Assembly: GCA_947173495.1 (NCBI GenBank)
Contig: CAMWFQ010000030.1
Span: forward strand, 1 to 48,141
Direction of reading: 5' to 3'
Origin: an uncultured Lachnospiraceae bacterium
Lineage (GTDB): Bacteria > Bacillota > Clostridia > Lachnospirales > Lachnospiraceae
Length of the DNA: 48,141 bases
Part shown: positions 26,017 to 34,713 of the stretch, piece after piece
Layout: every line of letters starts with the position of its first letter
Numbering within the stretch: the first letter of the stretch is position 1
Made by a program: the position numbers and the translations under genes
Notes under the pieces: generated by a model
Told to the model about the DNA's origin: nothing
What the model saw: only the letters and a program-made list of their open reading frames with translations
Database searches by the model: none

Positions 26017-28089
26017 TTAATAACAGCATTTTCCTTCGTCTCTTTTCAATTTCGCTCTCAACACTATGGCTGATGTCGCAGACAATGTAATACTGATCTC
26101 GCCTTCCTCCACCGGATATTCCTGCGCCCTGACAGAATATCCCCTGGCAGTGGTAAGCATCAGACGTTTCAATCTGCATTTTGAAGGAATTCCAAGCGGC
26201 CATAGCTGCAGCTTCCTGGTAACCTCATAGTCATTGTTGTTGATCAAAACTACCGTGGCGGCTTTTTTGTCAAACCTGCCATAGCCTATCACATTGTAAT
26301 CACGGTCGATATATTTTAAAGATCCTGTAAGAATTTCCGGATTATCTTTATGAATGTATATCATTTCCCTGTGAAATTGTATCAGATCATGATCCTCATT
26401 TCCCCAGGGATACGTTCTCCTGTTATCCGGATCCGTGAAGCCGCACTGTCCGGCCTCATCTCCATAATAAACAGCCGGCGCACCAGGCCATGTCATCTGG
26501 ATGACCACCGCTTCCCTCATAACAGCCATATTCACGCCTTCATCGGCCGCATGTGATCCCATAGTATTGGTCCTTCCTACCTTTTTGTTGGTTCTGGTAA
26601 GGAATCTGGAATGGTCATGATTCGAAAGCTCGTTCATGGCAATCTGCAGAGAAGGAGTGGTAAATGCCGCCATATGATGGCGCATGGCATCCCAAAAGCT
26701 GTCCGCGTTTCCATACATATCTCCCCTGTAATCATCGCTGTGCTTCTCCATTCCTGTAAGGAACCATGTCACCGGCTCCATAAACGCGTCATAGTTCATG
26801 ACCGTATCCCATTCTCTGCCGTTAAGCCAGTCACGCGGGCTTCCATAATGCTCCGCCAGCACAATAGCCTCCGGATTTGCTTCTCTGACCACCTTCCGGA
26901 ATTCGTTCCAGAAATAATGATTATACTCCGGACTGTGTCCCAGATCTGCCGCCACATCCAAACGCCATCCATCCGCATTATAGGGCGGAGATACCCATTT
27001 GGCTGCAATTCTCATCACATAGTTAAACAGCTCCCGGGAGTTCTCGTAATTCAGTTTCGGCAGCGTATCATGCCCCCACCATCCATCATAGCTGTCATTA
27101 TAAGGCCACGCATTTTCATTGTAAAAATGGAAGTAATCGCGGTAAGGACTTTCCCGGCATATATAGGCCCCTTTTTCGTATCCAGCTGCGTTCTCGTAAA
27201 TTCTCTCTTTATCCATCCATTTATTAAAAGAGCCACAATGATTGAATACTCCATCCAGTATCACCCGTATATTCCTTCTGTGTGCTTCCTCCACCACTTT
27301 TATAAAAAGTTCATTGCTGGCATCCAGATTCTTTCTATTGGTAATCCTGTCAATATATCTGGAAGCAAACCGATTCTCTTGCTCATACGGTTTAAGCACA
27401 TCCCCCTCGTCACTTACAATCCTGCCAAAGTGAGGGTCTATATTGTCATAATCCTGAATATCATATTTGTGGTTGGAAGGAGAGACAAACAGCGGATTAA
27501 AGTATATCACGTCTATACCAAGATCCTGAAGATAATCCATTTTATCCAGCACGCCCTGGAGATCACCGCCATAGAATTCACGGACACCCATCACTGCCGG
27601 ATGTTTGTTCCAGTCCTCCACACGCACCGTATTGTCGCCGATATATTGATATTCTGATGTAAGAACATCGTTAGAAGGATCGCCATTGCAAAAACGATCT
27701 ACATAGATTTGATACATTACTGCACCTTTTGCCCAGCGGGGTGTTGTAAATCCCGGAATAATACGAAATCCATATTCTGTCCGTATATCCTCAACGACTC
27801 CCCGGGTATCATAAATGCATTTTTCTTTTCCTGAATAAACCTCAAAGTAATAAGACAGCTCTTCGTCTTCCACCTCTGTCCCGCAGATAAAGTAATCAAA
27901 ATACTCATCTCTGCTCTCCCTTTGCATGTAATACCTGACGCCGCAATTAACCATGTAAACTTTGTCAACATTGTCTCGCTCTGCCCGGAATCTGATTAAC
28001 ACCCTCGAATAAGGATTTGGTTCGCAGGGCGACAAAAAATTTTCCGTCGTATCACTGAACAGTGCGTCTCTATTAATACCAGTCTGCAT
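26017..28089 (-). CDS. GH13 alpha-amylase family protein (neopullulanase/cyclomaltodextrinase-like)
   Basis: A 690-aa cytoplasmic GH13 enzyme without a signal peptide. An N-terminal beta-sandwich (about 1-125, CBM34-like) precedes a TIM barrel. The conserved regions are DGVFNHCG (I), DGWRLDVAADLG with the nucleophile Asp (II), VLAEHYG with the acid Glu (III) and NELSNHDHSRFL with the third Asp (IV). The N-terminal domain and lack of export point to hydrolysis of imported maltodextrins, cyclodextrins or pullulan fragments. The start has GCAGGAT upstream. The 85-base tandem repeats lie immediately before it. Confidence 0.92.
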   Translation of the reverse strand: MQTGINRDALFSDTTENFLSPCEPNPYSRVLIRFRAERDNVDKVYMVNCGVRYYMQRESRDEYFDYFICGTEVEDEELSYYFEVYSGKEKCIYDTRGVVEDIRTEYGFRIIPGFTTPRWAKGAVMYQIYVDRFCNGDPSNDVLTSEYQYIGDNTVRVEDWNKHPAVMGVREFYGGDLQGVLDKMDYLQDLGIDVIYFNPLFVSPSNHKYDIQDYDNIDPHFGRIVSDEGDVLKPYEQENRFASRYIDRITNRKNLDASNELFIKVVEEAHRRNIRVILDGVFNHCGSFNKWMDKERIYENAAGYEKGAYICRESPYRDYFHFYNENAWPYNDSYDGWWGHDTLPKLNYENSRELFNYVMRIAAKWVSPPYNADGWRLDVAADLGHSPEYNHYFWNEFRKVVREANPEAIVLAEHYGSPRDWLNGREWDTVMNYDAFMEPVTWFLTGMEKHSDDYRGDMYGNADSFWDAMRHHMAAFTTPSLQIAMNELSNHDHSRFLTRTNKKVGRTNTMGSHAADEGVNMAVMREAVVIQMTWPGAPAVYYGDEAGQCGFTDPDNRRTYPWGNEDHDLIQFHREMIYIHKDNPEILTGSLKYIDRDYNVIGYGRFDKKAATVVLINNNDYEVTRKLQLWPLGIPSKCRLKRLMLTTARGYSVRAQEYPVEEGEISITLSATSAIVLRAKLKRDEGKCCY

Positions 28090-28167
28090 ACTTTATCCTG
28101 CCTTATTATTCTCTTTTCTACTAACTCGCAGTGAAACATCTCTGCGAAACCGGGCCGGAAGATTTTT

Positions 28168-28345
28168 CTCCCTGCTCGCGCGCGGGGCGCACGCTGTATA
28201 AGCAGCAAATCTCTCTTATACGGATCTGCTCAATCGAGCAGGGACGATCTTCCTCCCTGCTCGCGCGCGGAGCGCACGTTGTATAAGCAGCAAATCTCTC
28301 TTATACGGATCTGCTCAATCGAGCAGGGACGATCTTCCTCCCTGC
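28168..28345. repeat. 85-bp tandem repeat, two full copies plus 8 bases
   Basis: Copy 1 is 28168-28252, copy 2 is 28253-28337, and a third copy stops after eight bases (28338-28345). The full copies differ at only two positions. Each copy contains GTATAAG/CTTATAC (12-base loop) and TGCTC/GAGCA stems. The junction between copies forms a longer inverted repeat CGAGCAGGGA/TCCCTGCTCG (28235-28263). Unit length and internal symmetry do not fit CRISPR. A related palindrome occurs at 35382-35412. Confidence 0.92.
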
Positions 28346-28346
28346 G

Positions 28347-28445
28347 CATAAAAAAGACAGTAACAAGTTACTGTCCTTTTTAGAGAAGGTATTTCTTTCT
28401 TATGGGGTATAGCAAAAAACTATATAATGTATTGGGGGGTTACGA
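28347..28445 (-). ncRNA. candidate small RNA downstream of ftsH
   Basis: On the minus strand a TATTATAAT box (28448-28456), with only a weak -35, would start a transcript near 28441. It would end at the strong terminator 28350-28381, giving about 95 bases. The transcript would expose CCCCCC (28434-28439) and ACCCC (28404-28407) next to a TATAG/CTATA hairpin. C-rich exposed loops are typical of Gram-positive small RNAs that pair with Shine-Dalgarno sites. It could equally be only the 3' UTR of ftsH. Confidence 0.3.
28350..28381 (-). terminator. terminator after ftsH
   Basis: GACAGTAAC (28356-28364) pairs with GTTACTGTC (28367-28375). The stem is flanked by A-rich and T-rich runs, so it could act on both strands. 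It lies about 160 bases beyond the ftsH stop and isolates ftsH from the amylase gene. Confidence 0.88.
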
Positions 28446-28536
28446 GTATTATAATAGCATACACCTCTTTTTGCGTAAATACTCACGATTCACAAATATT
28501 ACAAATTTCAATGGTCGTTTTTGTGCATTTTGCCAA

Positions 28537-30375
28537 TCAACTTTCGCCTGAAACCTCCAAAAGAATATCCTTCTGTCCGAACAGTGCTTCAAATTCCTCT
28601 CTGCCTATCTTCTCTTTCTCAAGTAACAGATCTGCACAGCCATGGAGCACGTCTATATGTTTCAGAATGATTTCCCTGGCTTTTTCATAGCAGTCTTCAA
28701 TAATATTTTTTACTTCCTTATCGATCTCTCCTGCTATCAATTCACTGTGTGTCTTGGTATGGGCAAGGTCTCTTCCAATAAACACCTCATCATCATCACT
28801 GTCATAGTTAATCACACCAATGCTCTGGGACATACCATATCTCGTCACCATATCCCGGGCTGCCTTAGTTGCTTTCTTGATGTCACTGGAAGCTCCGGTC
28901 GTTATGTCACTGAAGATAACCTCCTCCGCAATCCTTCCTCCCAGCGATACCATAATATCCTGCAGCATTTTGCCCCTGGTAATAAACATTTCATCATTTT
29001 CCGGCAAAGGCATGGTATAACCGGCGGCACCCAGCCCTGTAGGAATAATCGATACCGTGTAAACCGGCCCTACATCCGGCAGAATATGAAACAAAATAGC
29101 ATGGCCCGCTTCATGATACGCCGTAATCCTTTTTTCTTTATCCGTGATGATACGGCTCTTCTTCTCAGATCCGATCCCCACTTTAATAAACGCCTTTCGA
29201 ATATCCTCCTGTATTACATAGCCTCTGTTCTGCTTGGCCGCCACTATGGATGCCTCGTTTAAAAGGTTTTCAAGGTCTGCACCGGTAAATCCTGCAGTTG
29301 TCTGAGCTATCTGCTTTAAATTCACATCCTCGGCCAACGGCTTATTCCTGGCATGTACTCTGAGGATATCTTCTCTTCCTCCCACATCCGGCCTGTTAAC
29401 GCTGATCTTTCTGTCAAATCGTCCCGGGCGTAATATAGCAGGATCGAGAATATCCACACGGTTCGTTGCCGCCAGTACAATAATACCCTCATTCACTCCA
29501 AATCCATCCATCTCCACCAGCAGCTGATTCAGGGTCTGTTCTCTTTCATCATGGCCTCCGCCCATACCTGTTCCGCGGCGTCTGGCCACAGCATCAATCT
29601 CATCTATAAAGACAATACAGGGCGCATGTCTCTTGGCTTCCTCAAACAGATCGCGTACCCGGGACGCTCCTACGCCCACAAACATTTCCACAAAATCCGA
29701 CCCCGAAATACTGAAAAACGGAACCCCTGCTTCCCCCGCAATAGCCTTGGCCAGCAGTGTTTTTCCGGTTCCCGGTGCCCCCTCCAAAAGTACTCCTTTT
29801 GGAATCCTTGCTCCCACCCGGGTAAATTTTGCAGGGTCCCTCAGAAATTCCACAATCTCCTCCAGTTCATCCTTTTCTTCCTTTAAACCTGCCACATCCT
29901 TCAGCGTAATCTTTCCATCCCCCATGGACAGCTTTGCACGGCTCTTACCAAAGTTCATCATTTTGCTGCTGCCGCCTGCATTCTGACTGTTCATCATCAC
30001 AAAGAAAAAGACCATCACAATGATCGCCAGAAGAACCGGAAATACACTTGTAAGGAACCAGCTCTCCTCCTGCACTTTCTTAACCTCCGGATCCAGTCCC
30101 TCGGCTATCAGCTGCTGCTCTATTTCCGACACATCTGTCACATACAGCGTTCTATTCTGACCATTTCGCAATATAAAATCCACCTCGCCGGTAGGCGTCT
30201 GGCGGCTGGGCGTAATGCTGGCATACACAATATTACCTGCCTCGAGATCCTGGGTCAGCTCTCCTCTGGTATATTCCACCTGACTGTTGTCCAGAAGGCT
30301 GGGAATAACCAGCAATGCCAATAAAAGCAGCACAAGTATAAAATATGCATTATAACCTTTATTTCTCTTATTCAA
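28537..30375 (-). CDS. ftsH: ATP-dependent zinc metalloprotease FtsH
   Basis: A 612-aa membrane AAA+ protease. Two TM helices (about 9-26 and 105-127) flank a short external domain. The AAA module has Walker A GAPGTGKT, Walker [13 protein letters not shown] and a second region of homology ending in RPGRFDR. The peptidase zinc site is HEAGH (about 420). It degrades membrane and regulatory proteins. The start is TTG with GAGG eight bases upstream; no in-frame ATG lies before the first membrane helix. Gene order tilS-hpt-ftsH matches Bacillus. A GCCGG/CCGGC hairpin lies between hpt and the ribosome binding site. Confidence 0.96.
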   Translation of the reverse strand: MNKRNKGYNAYFILVLLLLALLVIPSLLDNSQVEYTRGELTQDLEAGNIVYASITPSRQTPTGEVDFILRNGQNRTLYVTDVSEIEQQLIAEGLDPEVKKVQEESWFLTSVFPVLLAIIVMVFFFVMMNSQNAGGSSKMMNFGKSRAKLSMGDGKITLKDVAGLKEEKDELEEIVEFLRDPAKFTRVGARIPKGVLLEGAPGTGKTLLAKAIAGEAGVPFFSISGSDFVEMFVGVGASRVRDLFEEAKRHAPCIVFIDEIDAVARRRGTGMGGGHDEREQTLNQLLVEMDGFGVNEGIIVLAATNRVDILDPAILRPGRFDRKISVNRPDVGGREDILRVHARNKPLAEDVNLKQIAQTTAGFTGADLENLLNEASIVAAKQNRGYVIQEDIRKAFIKVGIGSEKKSRIITDKEKRITAYHEAGHAILFHILPDVGPVYTVSIIPTGLGAAGYTMPLPENDEMFITRGKMLQDIMVSLGGRIAEEVIFSDITTGASSDIKKATKAARDMVTRYGMSQSIGVINYDSDDDEVFIGRDLAHTKTHSELIAGEIDKEVKNIIEDCYEKAREIILKHIDVLHGCADLLLEKEKIGREEFEALFGQKDILLEVSGES

Positions 30376-30418
30376 TCCTGATACCTCACTTGCCGGATTC
30401 TCCCCGGCATTAATCTAT

Positions 30419-30943
30419 CTATTCAAATTCTACCATTCCAATATAAGGGAGATTTCTGTACTTCTGGTCATAATCCAGTCCATATCCCACAATAAACTCA
30501 TCAGGGATCTGGAAACCTGTATAATCCACATTTACATCCACTACCCTGCGGTCCGGCTTATCCAGTAATGTACAAAGTCTCAGACTTGCAGGTTCTCTGC
30601 CCTGAAGCATTCCCAGCAGATAGCTTAATGTACGCCCGGTATCCACAATGTCTTCCACAACGATAACATCCTTCCCCTTCAGCGGTTCGTCCAGATCTTT
30701 CACAATCTTCACCACGCCGCTGGATGTTGTGTCGCTCCCATAACTGGAAACTGACATAAAATCCAGAAAAACGGGAACCGTAATTCTTTTGGCCAGCTCA
30801 CACATAAAAAAGCTGCCGCCCTTCAGCACACAGATCAGATGAACCTGCCTTCCGGCATATTCTCTGCTGATCTGCTCCCCAAGCTCACGGATTCTGGCAT
30901 CTACTTCTTCCTCCGAAAACATAAGTTTAATTTTTTCAGCCAT
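30419..30943 (-). CDS. hpt: hypoxanthine phosphoribosyltransferase
   Basis: A 174-aa type I phosphoribosyltransferase with the PRPP-binding motif VIVVEDIVDTGRTL (about 97-110) and the family's FSEEEVDARIRELG opening. It salvages hypoxanthine (and usually guanine) to IMP or GMP. AAAGGAG eight bases upstream fixes the ATG at 30943; the longer frame to 30982 lacks support. It sits between tilS and ftsH as in most Firmicutes. Confidence 0.96.
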   Translation of the reverse strand: MAEKIKLMFSEEEVDARIRELGEQISREYAGRQVHLICVLKGGSFFMCELAKRITVPVFLDFMSVSSYGSDTTSSGVVKIVKDLDEPLKGKDVIVVEDIVDTGRTLSYLLGMLQGREPASLRLCTLLDKPDRRVVDVNVDYTGFQIPDEFIVGYGLDYDQKYRNLPYIGMVEFE

Positions 30944-31004
30944 CTCAATGACTCCTTTCTTCTTTCGGTAATACCATCCCATTCATGATATTCACCTGCG
31001 GTAT

Positions 31005-32393
31005 CTATCTTTCTTTATCCAGAATACTTACCTGTAAAATATTTTCAGTATCCGCACTTACTTTATAATACTGGCTTATCCGGTAGCCGGGTATCCAGAC
31101 CACATGCTCCTGTTCTGTCAGCAAATAAATCTGATCTCTTTCCTGTTTCGGAACCTTCTCATTGACAAAATAATCCTGCAGAGATTTTCGCCCCATTTGG
31201 CTGTTAATCGTGAGATAATCCCCTGCTCTTCTTGTTCGGAAGGTAAGAGCCGAAGTTATTTTATCATAATCAAACCATTTCGTATATGTTTTTTCTGGAA
31301 TATTTTGAGAATATGCTCCGGGAAATACCGTAAATTCAACTTTTCCAAGCCCCGGAACCTCCTGGACGGATGGAATGCATATCCTGTATTCCTCCCTGTT
31401 CCGAAAGCCGTTTTCTCTGTCCTTCCTTTGTATCATACCCAGATCATATTCCTTGTAAACCACAATACCGTAAGGAAGATTGATTTCTCTGCTCCCTGTC
31501 TTCTTAAACAGTTCTTCAACAGCCCTGATATGGGCAGCAGTAATATTCTTTCTACAGCCAGCTACCCTCTCCACACAATTAAGGAGGATCCTGCCCTGAA
31601 GGTATTCGTCCTCATTTAAAAGCGCCGAAATTCTGACCACCGCTTTCCTCGTCTTTTCATCTATCTCTGTACACCTTCGCATCGCCTCCTGCGTCTGCCT
31701 GCAGATATATTCTTCTGCCTTTGAAAGCTGCTCCGCCGTTCGATTCATATGTTCCACTGTCCCCCGGCAGATCTCCTGCTCCGCATATAAAAGAATATGA
31801 TGTCTGATACGGTTTCTCGTATAGATATCCTGCTCATTGGTGCTGTCATTACAAAAAGTGATTTTTCTCTCTTGAAGCCACTTTTCAATTTCACTTCTTT
31901 TCAGACATAAAAGAGGGCGGATCACATTGCCGCTTCTGGGAGGTATACTGGTCATGCCTGCCAGTCCGGTCCCTCGAAACAAATGAAACAGCATCGTTTC
32001 TGCTCTGTCATTGCTGTTGTGTGCAACTGCAATCTTTCCCTTATCTGTTCCCAGCGCCGCTTCAAATGCCTGGTACCGGATCCTCCTTCCCTCCTCTTCC
32101 TCGGATACTCCGTTCTGCCTGGCCTTTTCCCTGACATTTTCCTCCGTCAGCTCAAATGCAATCCCATATCTGTCACAAAGAGCCTGCACAAAGCAGGCAT
32201 CTTTACCTGCTTCCGGCCTGATACCATGGTTTACATGTACCACCCTGATTCCAAAGGAAAGCTGTTTCTGCAGTTCCATCAGCACAAAAAGGAGGCATAC
32301 AGAATCTGCGCCTCCAGAAACTCCTGCCACTATTGTATCTCCCTGCTCGATCATTCGATACTTTTTGACATATTCTAATACTTTATTAACCAT
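31005..32393 (-). CDS. tilS: tRNA(Ile)-lysidine synthetase TilS
   Basis: A 462-aa PP-loop ATPase. The motif SGGADSVCLL lies near residue 25, followed by the N-terminal Rossmann domain with AHNSNDRAET. Middle and C-terminal TilS domains (RTRRAGDYLTINS, then GRKSLQDYFVNEKVPK) are complete. It modifies C34 of tRNA-Ile(CAU) to lysidine so that AUA is read as isoleucine. The ATG at 32393 gives a normal family start (MVNKVLEYVKKY), although its ribosome binding site is weak; a GTG at 32480 would add 29 residues. It lies between spoIIE and hpt. Confidence 0.95.
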   Translation of the reverse strand: MVNKVLEYVKKYRMIEQGDTIVAGVSGGADSVCLLFVLMELQKQLSFGIRVVHVNHGIRPEAGKDACFVQALCDRYGIAFELTEENVREKARQNGVSEEEEGRRIRYQAFEAALGTDKGKIAVAHNSNDRAETMLFHLFRGTGLAGMTSIPPRSGNVIRPLLCLKRSEIEKWLQERKITFCNDSTNEQDIYTRNRIRHHILLYAEQEICRGTVEHMNRTAEQLSKAEEYICRQTQEAMRRCTEIDEKTRKAVVRISALLNEDEYLQGRILLNCVERVAGCRKNITAAHIRAVEELFKKTGSREINLPYGIVVYKEYDLGMIQRKDRENGFRNREEYRICIPSVQEVPGLGKVEFTVFPGAYSQNIPEKTYTKWFDYDKITSALTFRTRRAGDYLTINSQMGRKSLQDYFVNEKVPKQERDQIYLLTEQEHVVWIPGYRISQYYKVSADTENILQVSILDKER

Positions 32394-32516
32394 CGTAATT
32401 TCTATATCACCTGTATATTTCTGCTCATCCGTGAATTCTTCTTCCTGTGCCGGCCTTTTATTCCTCTGTAAGTTTCCCACAGTTACTATAGCTGAATTCT
32501 CCAGAAAAAGAAAGAG

Positions 32517-33722
32517 TTAATCTTCTTTTTTCCATATTCCTACAACAAGTACCGTCATATCATCCCTGATCCGTCCTCTTGATTGATGAATACAGAAATT
32601 CAGTATGGCATTCGCCATCTCTCCGGGATTTTCCAGGTTGGTACTGCCAATCAGCTCTGACAGCATATCCTCACCTATTCCCTGGGAGAGTGCATCCAGT
32701 ATTCCATCGGAAACCATAACAATATAATCCCCATCCATAAGAGTTCTGCCAACAGCCTCCATATCCGGCTTCTGGAAAATACCCAACGGAAGATTTCCTG
32801 ATGAAATTCTGTCTACCAGGTGCTGCCTTTTGATGTAAGAAGCCGCGCTTCCAACCTTAACAAAATGACATTCTCCACTGTACAAATCCATACTGCACAG
32901 ATCCAGTGTCGACATATTAGTCGTCTCTCCCCCTGCAAGAAGGGCGCTGTTAATCATTTGAACCGCCGTCTCTATTTGAAACCCTGCCTCCAAAAATTTC
33001 TGCATCAATTCCACTACCATAGTACTGTCATTACAAGCCTTATTTCCCGATCCCATACCATCAGAAATCACTGCCGTAAGATTTCCGGTTTCCGTTTCAA
33101 AAAGAGCATAATTATCACCTGAAATTTTTTCTGTTTCCTTAACAGCCTTTGCCACTCCGGTAAGCACATGGAATCTTGCTTCCTCCATAAAATAAAATGT
33201 CTGCCAGTCTGATCCGACAAAAAAGGCGTTATCCTGTGCGCTTACCAGACGCATGTTCAGAAGAACTGACAGCAAATCGCCTATCTCCTCTGCCGATAAG
33301 GTAATTTTTTTCAGATTTCTTATGGTAAGCGAAACCTCCAGCCGTCCCGCCTCATTCTCAATCAGGTATAAATTTTTAAGCTGAATATCAACCTCTCTGA
33401 GCGCATGAGAAATCTGCTTAAATCGTCTTTCTCCCATAGGTACACATCTTCTGGATTCCTCTGCAAGCTGGGTCATGATCTGCGCCATCTCCTGCAAATG
33501 TTCTACCATAAGATCCTTGTTTTCGTTCAGCCGTTTCTGCCATATGTAATCTCTTCTGTCTGTATCTGTTTCCTCCGGCCGGTACTCCCTGCTGTGGTCA
33601 GTTTCCTTAAAACTCTCCGCCAGTTCTCTGATAGAATCTGCATAGGTCAGCAGTTTTCTTCTTCCATACTCTGGCAATATACTGTTGAATTCTTCCTTTT
33701 CACTTATAATCTGTTTTTTCAT
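32517..33722 (-). CDS. spoIIE: SpoIIE-type PP2C phosphatase lacking the membrane domain
   Basis: A 401-aa protein matching the C-terminal half of SpoIIE, the phosphatase that dephosphorylates SpoIIAA to activate sigma-F in the forespore. Residues about 1-170 are a helical regulatory segment, and the PP2C domain follows with SGDNYALFE, ISDGMGSG, STLDLCSMDL, SDGILDAL and DDMTVLVV. B. subtilis SpoIIE has about 827 aa with ten N-terminal TM helices. Here the previous gene ends 113 bases upstream, so there is no room for them. Two exact Spo0A boxes lie in the promoter. Gene order divIC-spoIIE-tilS-hpt-ftsH matches Bacillus, which supports the identification. Confidence 0.88.
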   Translation of the reverse strand: MKKQIISEKEEFNSILPEYGRRKLLTYADSIRELAESFKETDHSREYRPEETDTDRRDYIWQKRLNENKDLMVEHLQEMAQIMTQLAEESRRCVPMGERRFKQISHALREVDIQLKNLYLIENEAGRLEVSLTIRNLKKITLSAEEIGDLLSVLLNMRLVSAQDNAFFVGSDWQTFYFMEEARFHVLTGVAKAVKETEKISGDNYALFETETGNLTAVISDGMGSGNKACNDSTMVVELMQKFLEAGFQIETAVQMINSALLAGGETTNMSTLDLCSMDLYSGECHFVKVGSAASYIKRQHLVDRISSGNLPLGIFQKPDMEAVGRTLMDGDYIVMVSDGILDALSQGIGEDMLSELIGSTNLENPGEMANAILNFCIHQSRGRIRDDMTVLVVGIWKKED

Positions 33723-33748
33723 ATGTCCCCATCCTCCTGTAAAAATTT

Positions 33749-33813
33749 ATTATACATAGCGAATAAGGCGTAATTTGTCGAACAAAAAATCAGATTCAAA
33801 AAACTTTTCGACA
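33749..33813 (-). promoter_or_regulatory. Spo0A-type promoter of spoIIE with two 0A boxes
   Basis: The minus strand has TATAAT (33749-33754) and TTCGACA (33776-33782), leaving a 21-base spacer. An inverse box TGTCGAA lies at 33807-33813, and both are exact 7-base 0A boxes. The B. subtilis spoIIE and spoIIG promoters also have over-long spacers (21-22 bases) with a 0A box overlapping the -35. The distal box lies at the end of the divIC terminator. Confidence 0.7.
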
Positions 33814-33838
33814 AAAAAAGCAGGAAAGCCCTGCTTTA
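33813..33838 (-). terminator. terminator after divIC
   Basis: AAAGCAGG-gctttc-CCTGCTTT, followed on the minus strand by TTTTTTTG, includes the divIC stop codon within its stem. It separates the yab/divIC operon from the Spo0A-type spoIIE promoter. Confidence 0.9.
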
Positions 33839-34141
33839 ATTTTCGTCTTTAAATAAAATCTCTCCTTCATATACCAATCCCAGCTTATCTCGGGCTACTT
33901 CCTCCACATATTTCTTCGTCTGAGTGTACTTTTCAAATTCCTCTATCTCCCGGGCGCGCTCTTCTTCGGCCGCAATCTGTTCCTCTAGCGCCGCTTCTTT
34001 CTGCTGATATATTCTCTTTTTTTCTGTAAGCTCCACACTGTTGAACGCTACTACCACCAGCAGCATGATCACAACAGTATATGCCAGAAACATACCGAAG
34101 CGATTCTGCCGTTTCCTCCTGTATGCTGCTCTTCTCGCCAT
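33836..34141 (-). CDS. divIC: septum formation initiator DivIC
   Basis: A 101-aa FtsB/DivIC protein with a basic N-terminus (ARRAAYRRKRQNR), one TM helix (about 17-37), a coiled coil (about 40-75) and a C-terminal VEEVARDKLGLVYEGEILFK. It is part of the divisome with FtsL and DivIB. The ATG at 34141 with GAGG five bases before it is chosen over the longer frame starting at a GTG (34210). It follows yabQ by 77 bases. Confidence 0.92.
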   Translation of the reverse strand: MARRAAYRRKRQNRFGMFLAYTVVIMLLVVVAFNSVELTEKKRIYQQKEAALEEQIAAEEERAREIEEFEKYTQTKKYVEEVARDKLGLVYEGEILFKDEN

Positions 34142-34218
34142 GGCCACCTCTGTTTTCCCGCCTTTCGGAGAACGCATACTTCTTCTGAAGACACGCTTTT
34201 TCGAAAACACGAATATTA

Positions 34219-34707
34219 TTAATGTTTACATATTGTTATTTTAAGTAATTTCATTTTACCCGTCAACTTGTTTTTCAGATATTTTCCCACTTTCTTTACT
34301 CTGCGTAGTAAAATCCTGCTAAAACGATATATCTTTCTGCACAGAAATCTCATTGGCCGGAGCAAAAATCGGATTATACCAGAAAGCACACTGACAATAT
34401 GTTTTATAGTAGTTGAAATAATGTCAACGATCAATCCACTGACACTTTTTTTATATATGACCATTCCCAGAGCTGCTCCAAATACTGCAAACCATCGAAG
34501 GATTCCGTTATTTTCTTCATAAAGCATATAAAACACACCAATCGCACATGCAATCCAGAAAATCATGTCTTCCAGAGAAATCAGAAAAATATTATGCCTG
34601 ACCAGGCGGCGCAGAATAATAAATCCATCATATATAAAAGTAATAACTATCCCCATGAGAAATGAGTGAAAAAAGAATGTAACTTCATTTATAATATTCT
34701 GGCTCAT
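34219..34707 (-). CDS. yabQ: spore cortex biosynthesis protein YabQ
   Basis: A 162-aa membrane protein with about four helices (starting MSQNIINEVTFFFHSFLMG) and a basic cytoplasmic tail. YabQ is needed for spore cortex formation in B. subtilis and lies between yabP and divIC there, as here. The ATG at 34707 has AGGTG five bases upstream, from the end of yabP. Confidence 0.92.
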   Translation of the reverse strand: MSQNIINEVTFFFHSFLMGIVITFIYDGFIILRRLVRHNIFLISLEDMIFWIACAIGVFYMLYEENNGILRWFAVFGAALGMVIYKKSVSGLIVDIISTTIKHIVSVLSGIIRFLLRPMRFLCRKIYRFSRILLRRVKKVGKYLKNKLTGKMKLLKITICKH

Positions 34708-34713
34708 AATCAC

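Larger units (their letters stand above)
28090..28536. other. 447-base gene-free region between ftsH and amylase
   Basis: From the amylase side it holds a short leader (28090-28167), an 85-base tandem repeat (28168-28345), a strong minus-strand terminator (28350-28381) and an AT-rich stretch with a promoter-like TATTATAAT (28448-28456) and C-rich minus-strand runs. I see no protein gene here. Confidence 0.7.

Noticed and set aside
26611-27657. 348-aa open frame on the plus strand inside the amylase gene
   Set aside because: It is antisense to strongly conserved GH13 motifs, has no ribosome binding site and no family resemblance. It is a shadow of codon bias.
28168-28345. CRISPR array
   Set aside because: There are only two and a bit copies, the unit is 85 bases and contiguous, and no spacers or cas genes occur.
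30944-30982. Longer N-termini for hpt (also for tilS, yabP, proS and others)
   Set aside because: The internal ATG has the better-spaced ribosome binding site and family-like start, or at least the family-like start; the extensions have no recognised residues. tilS is the least certain of these.
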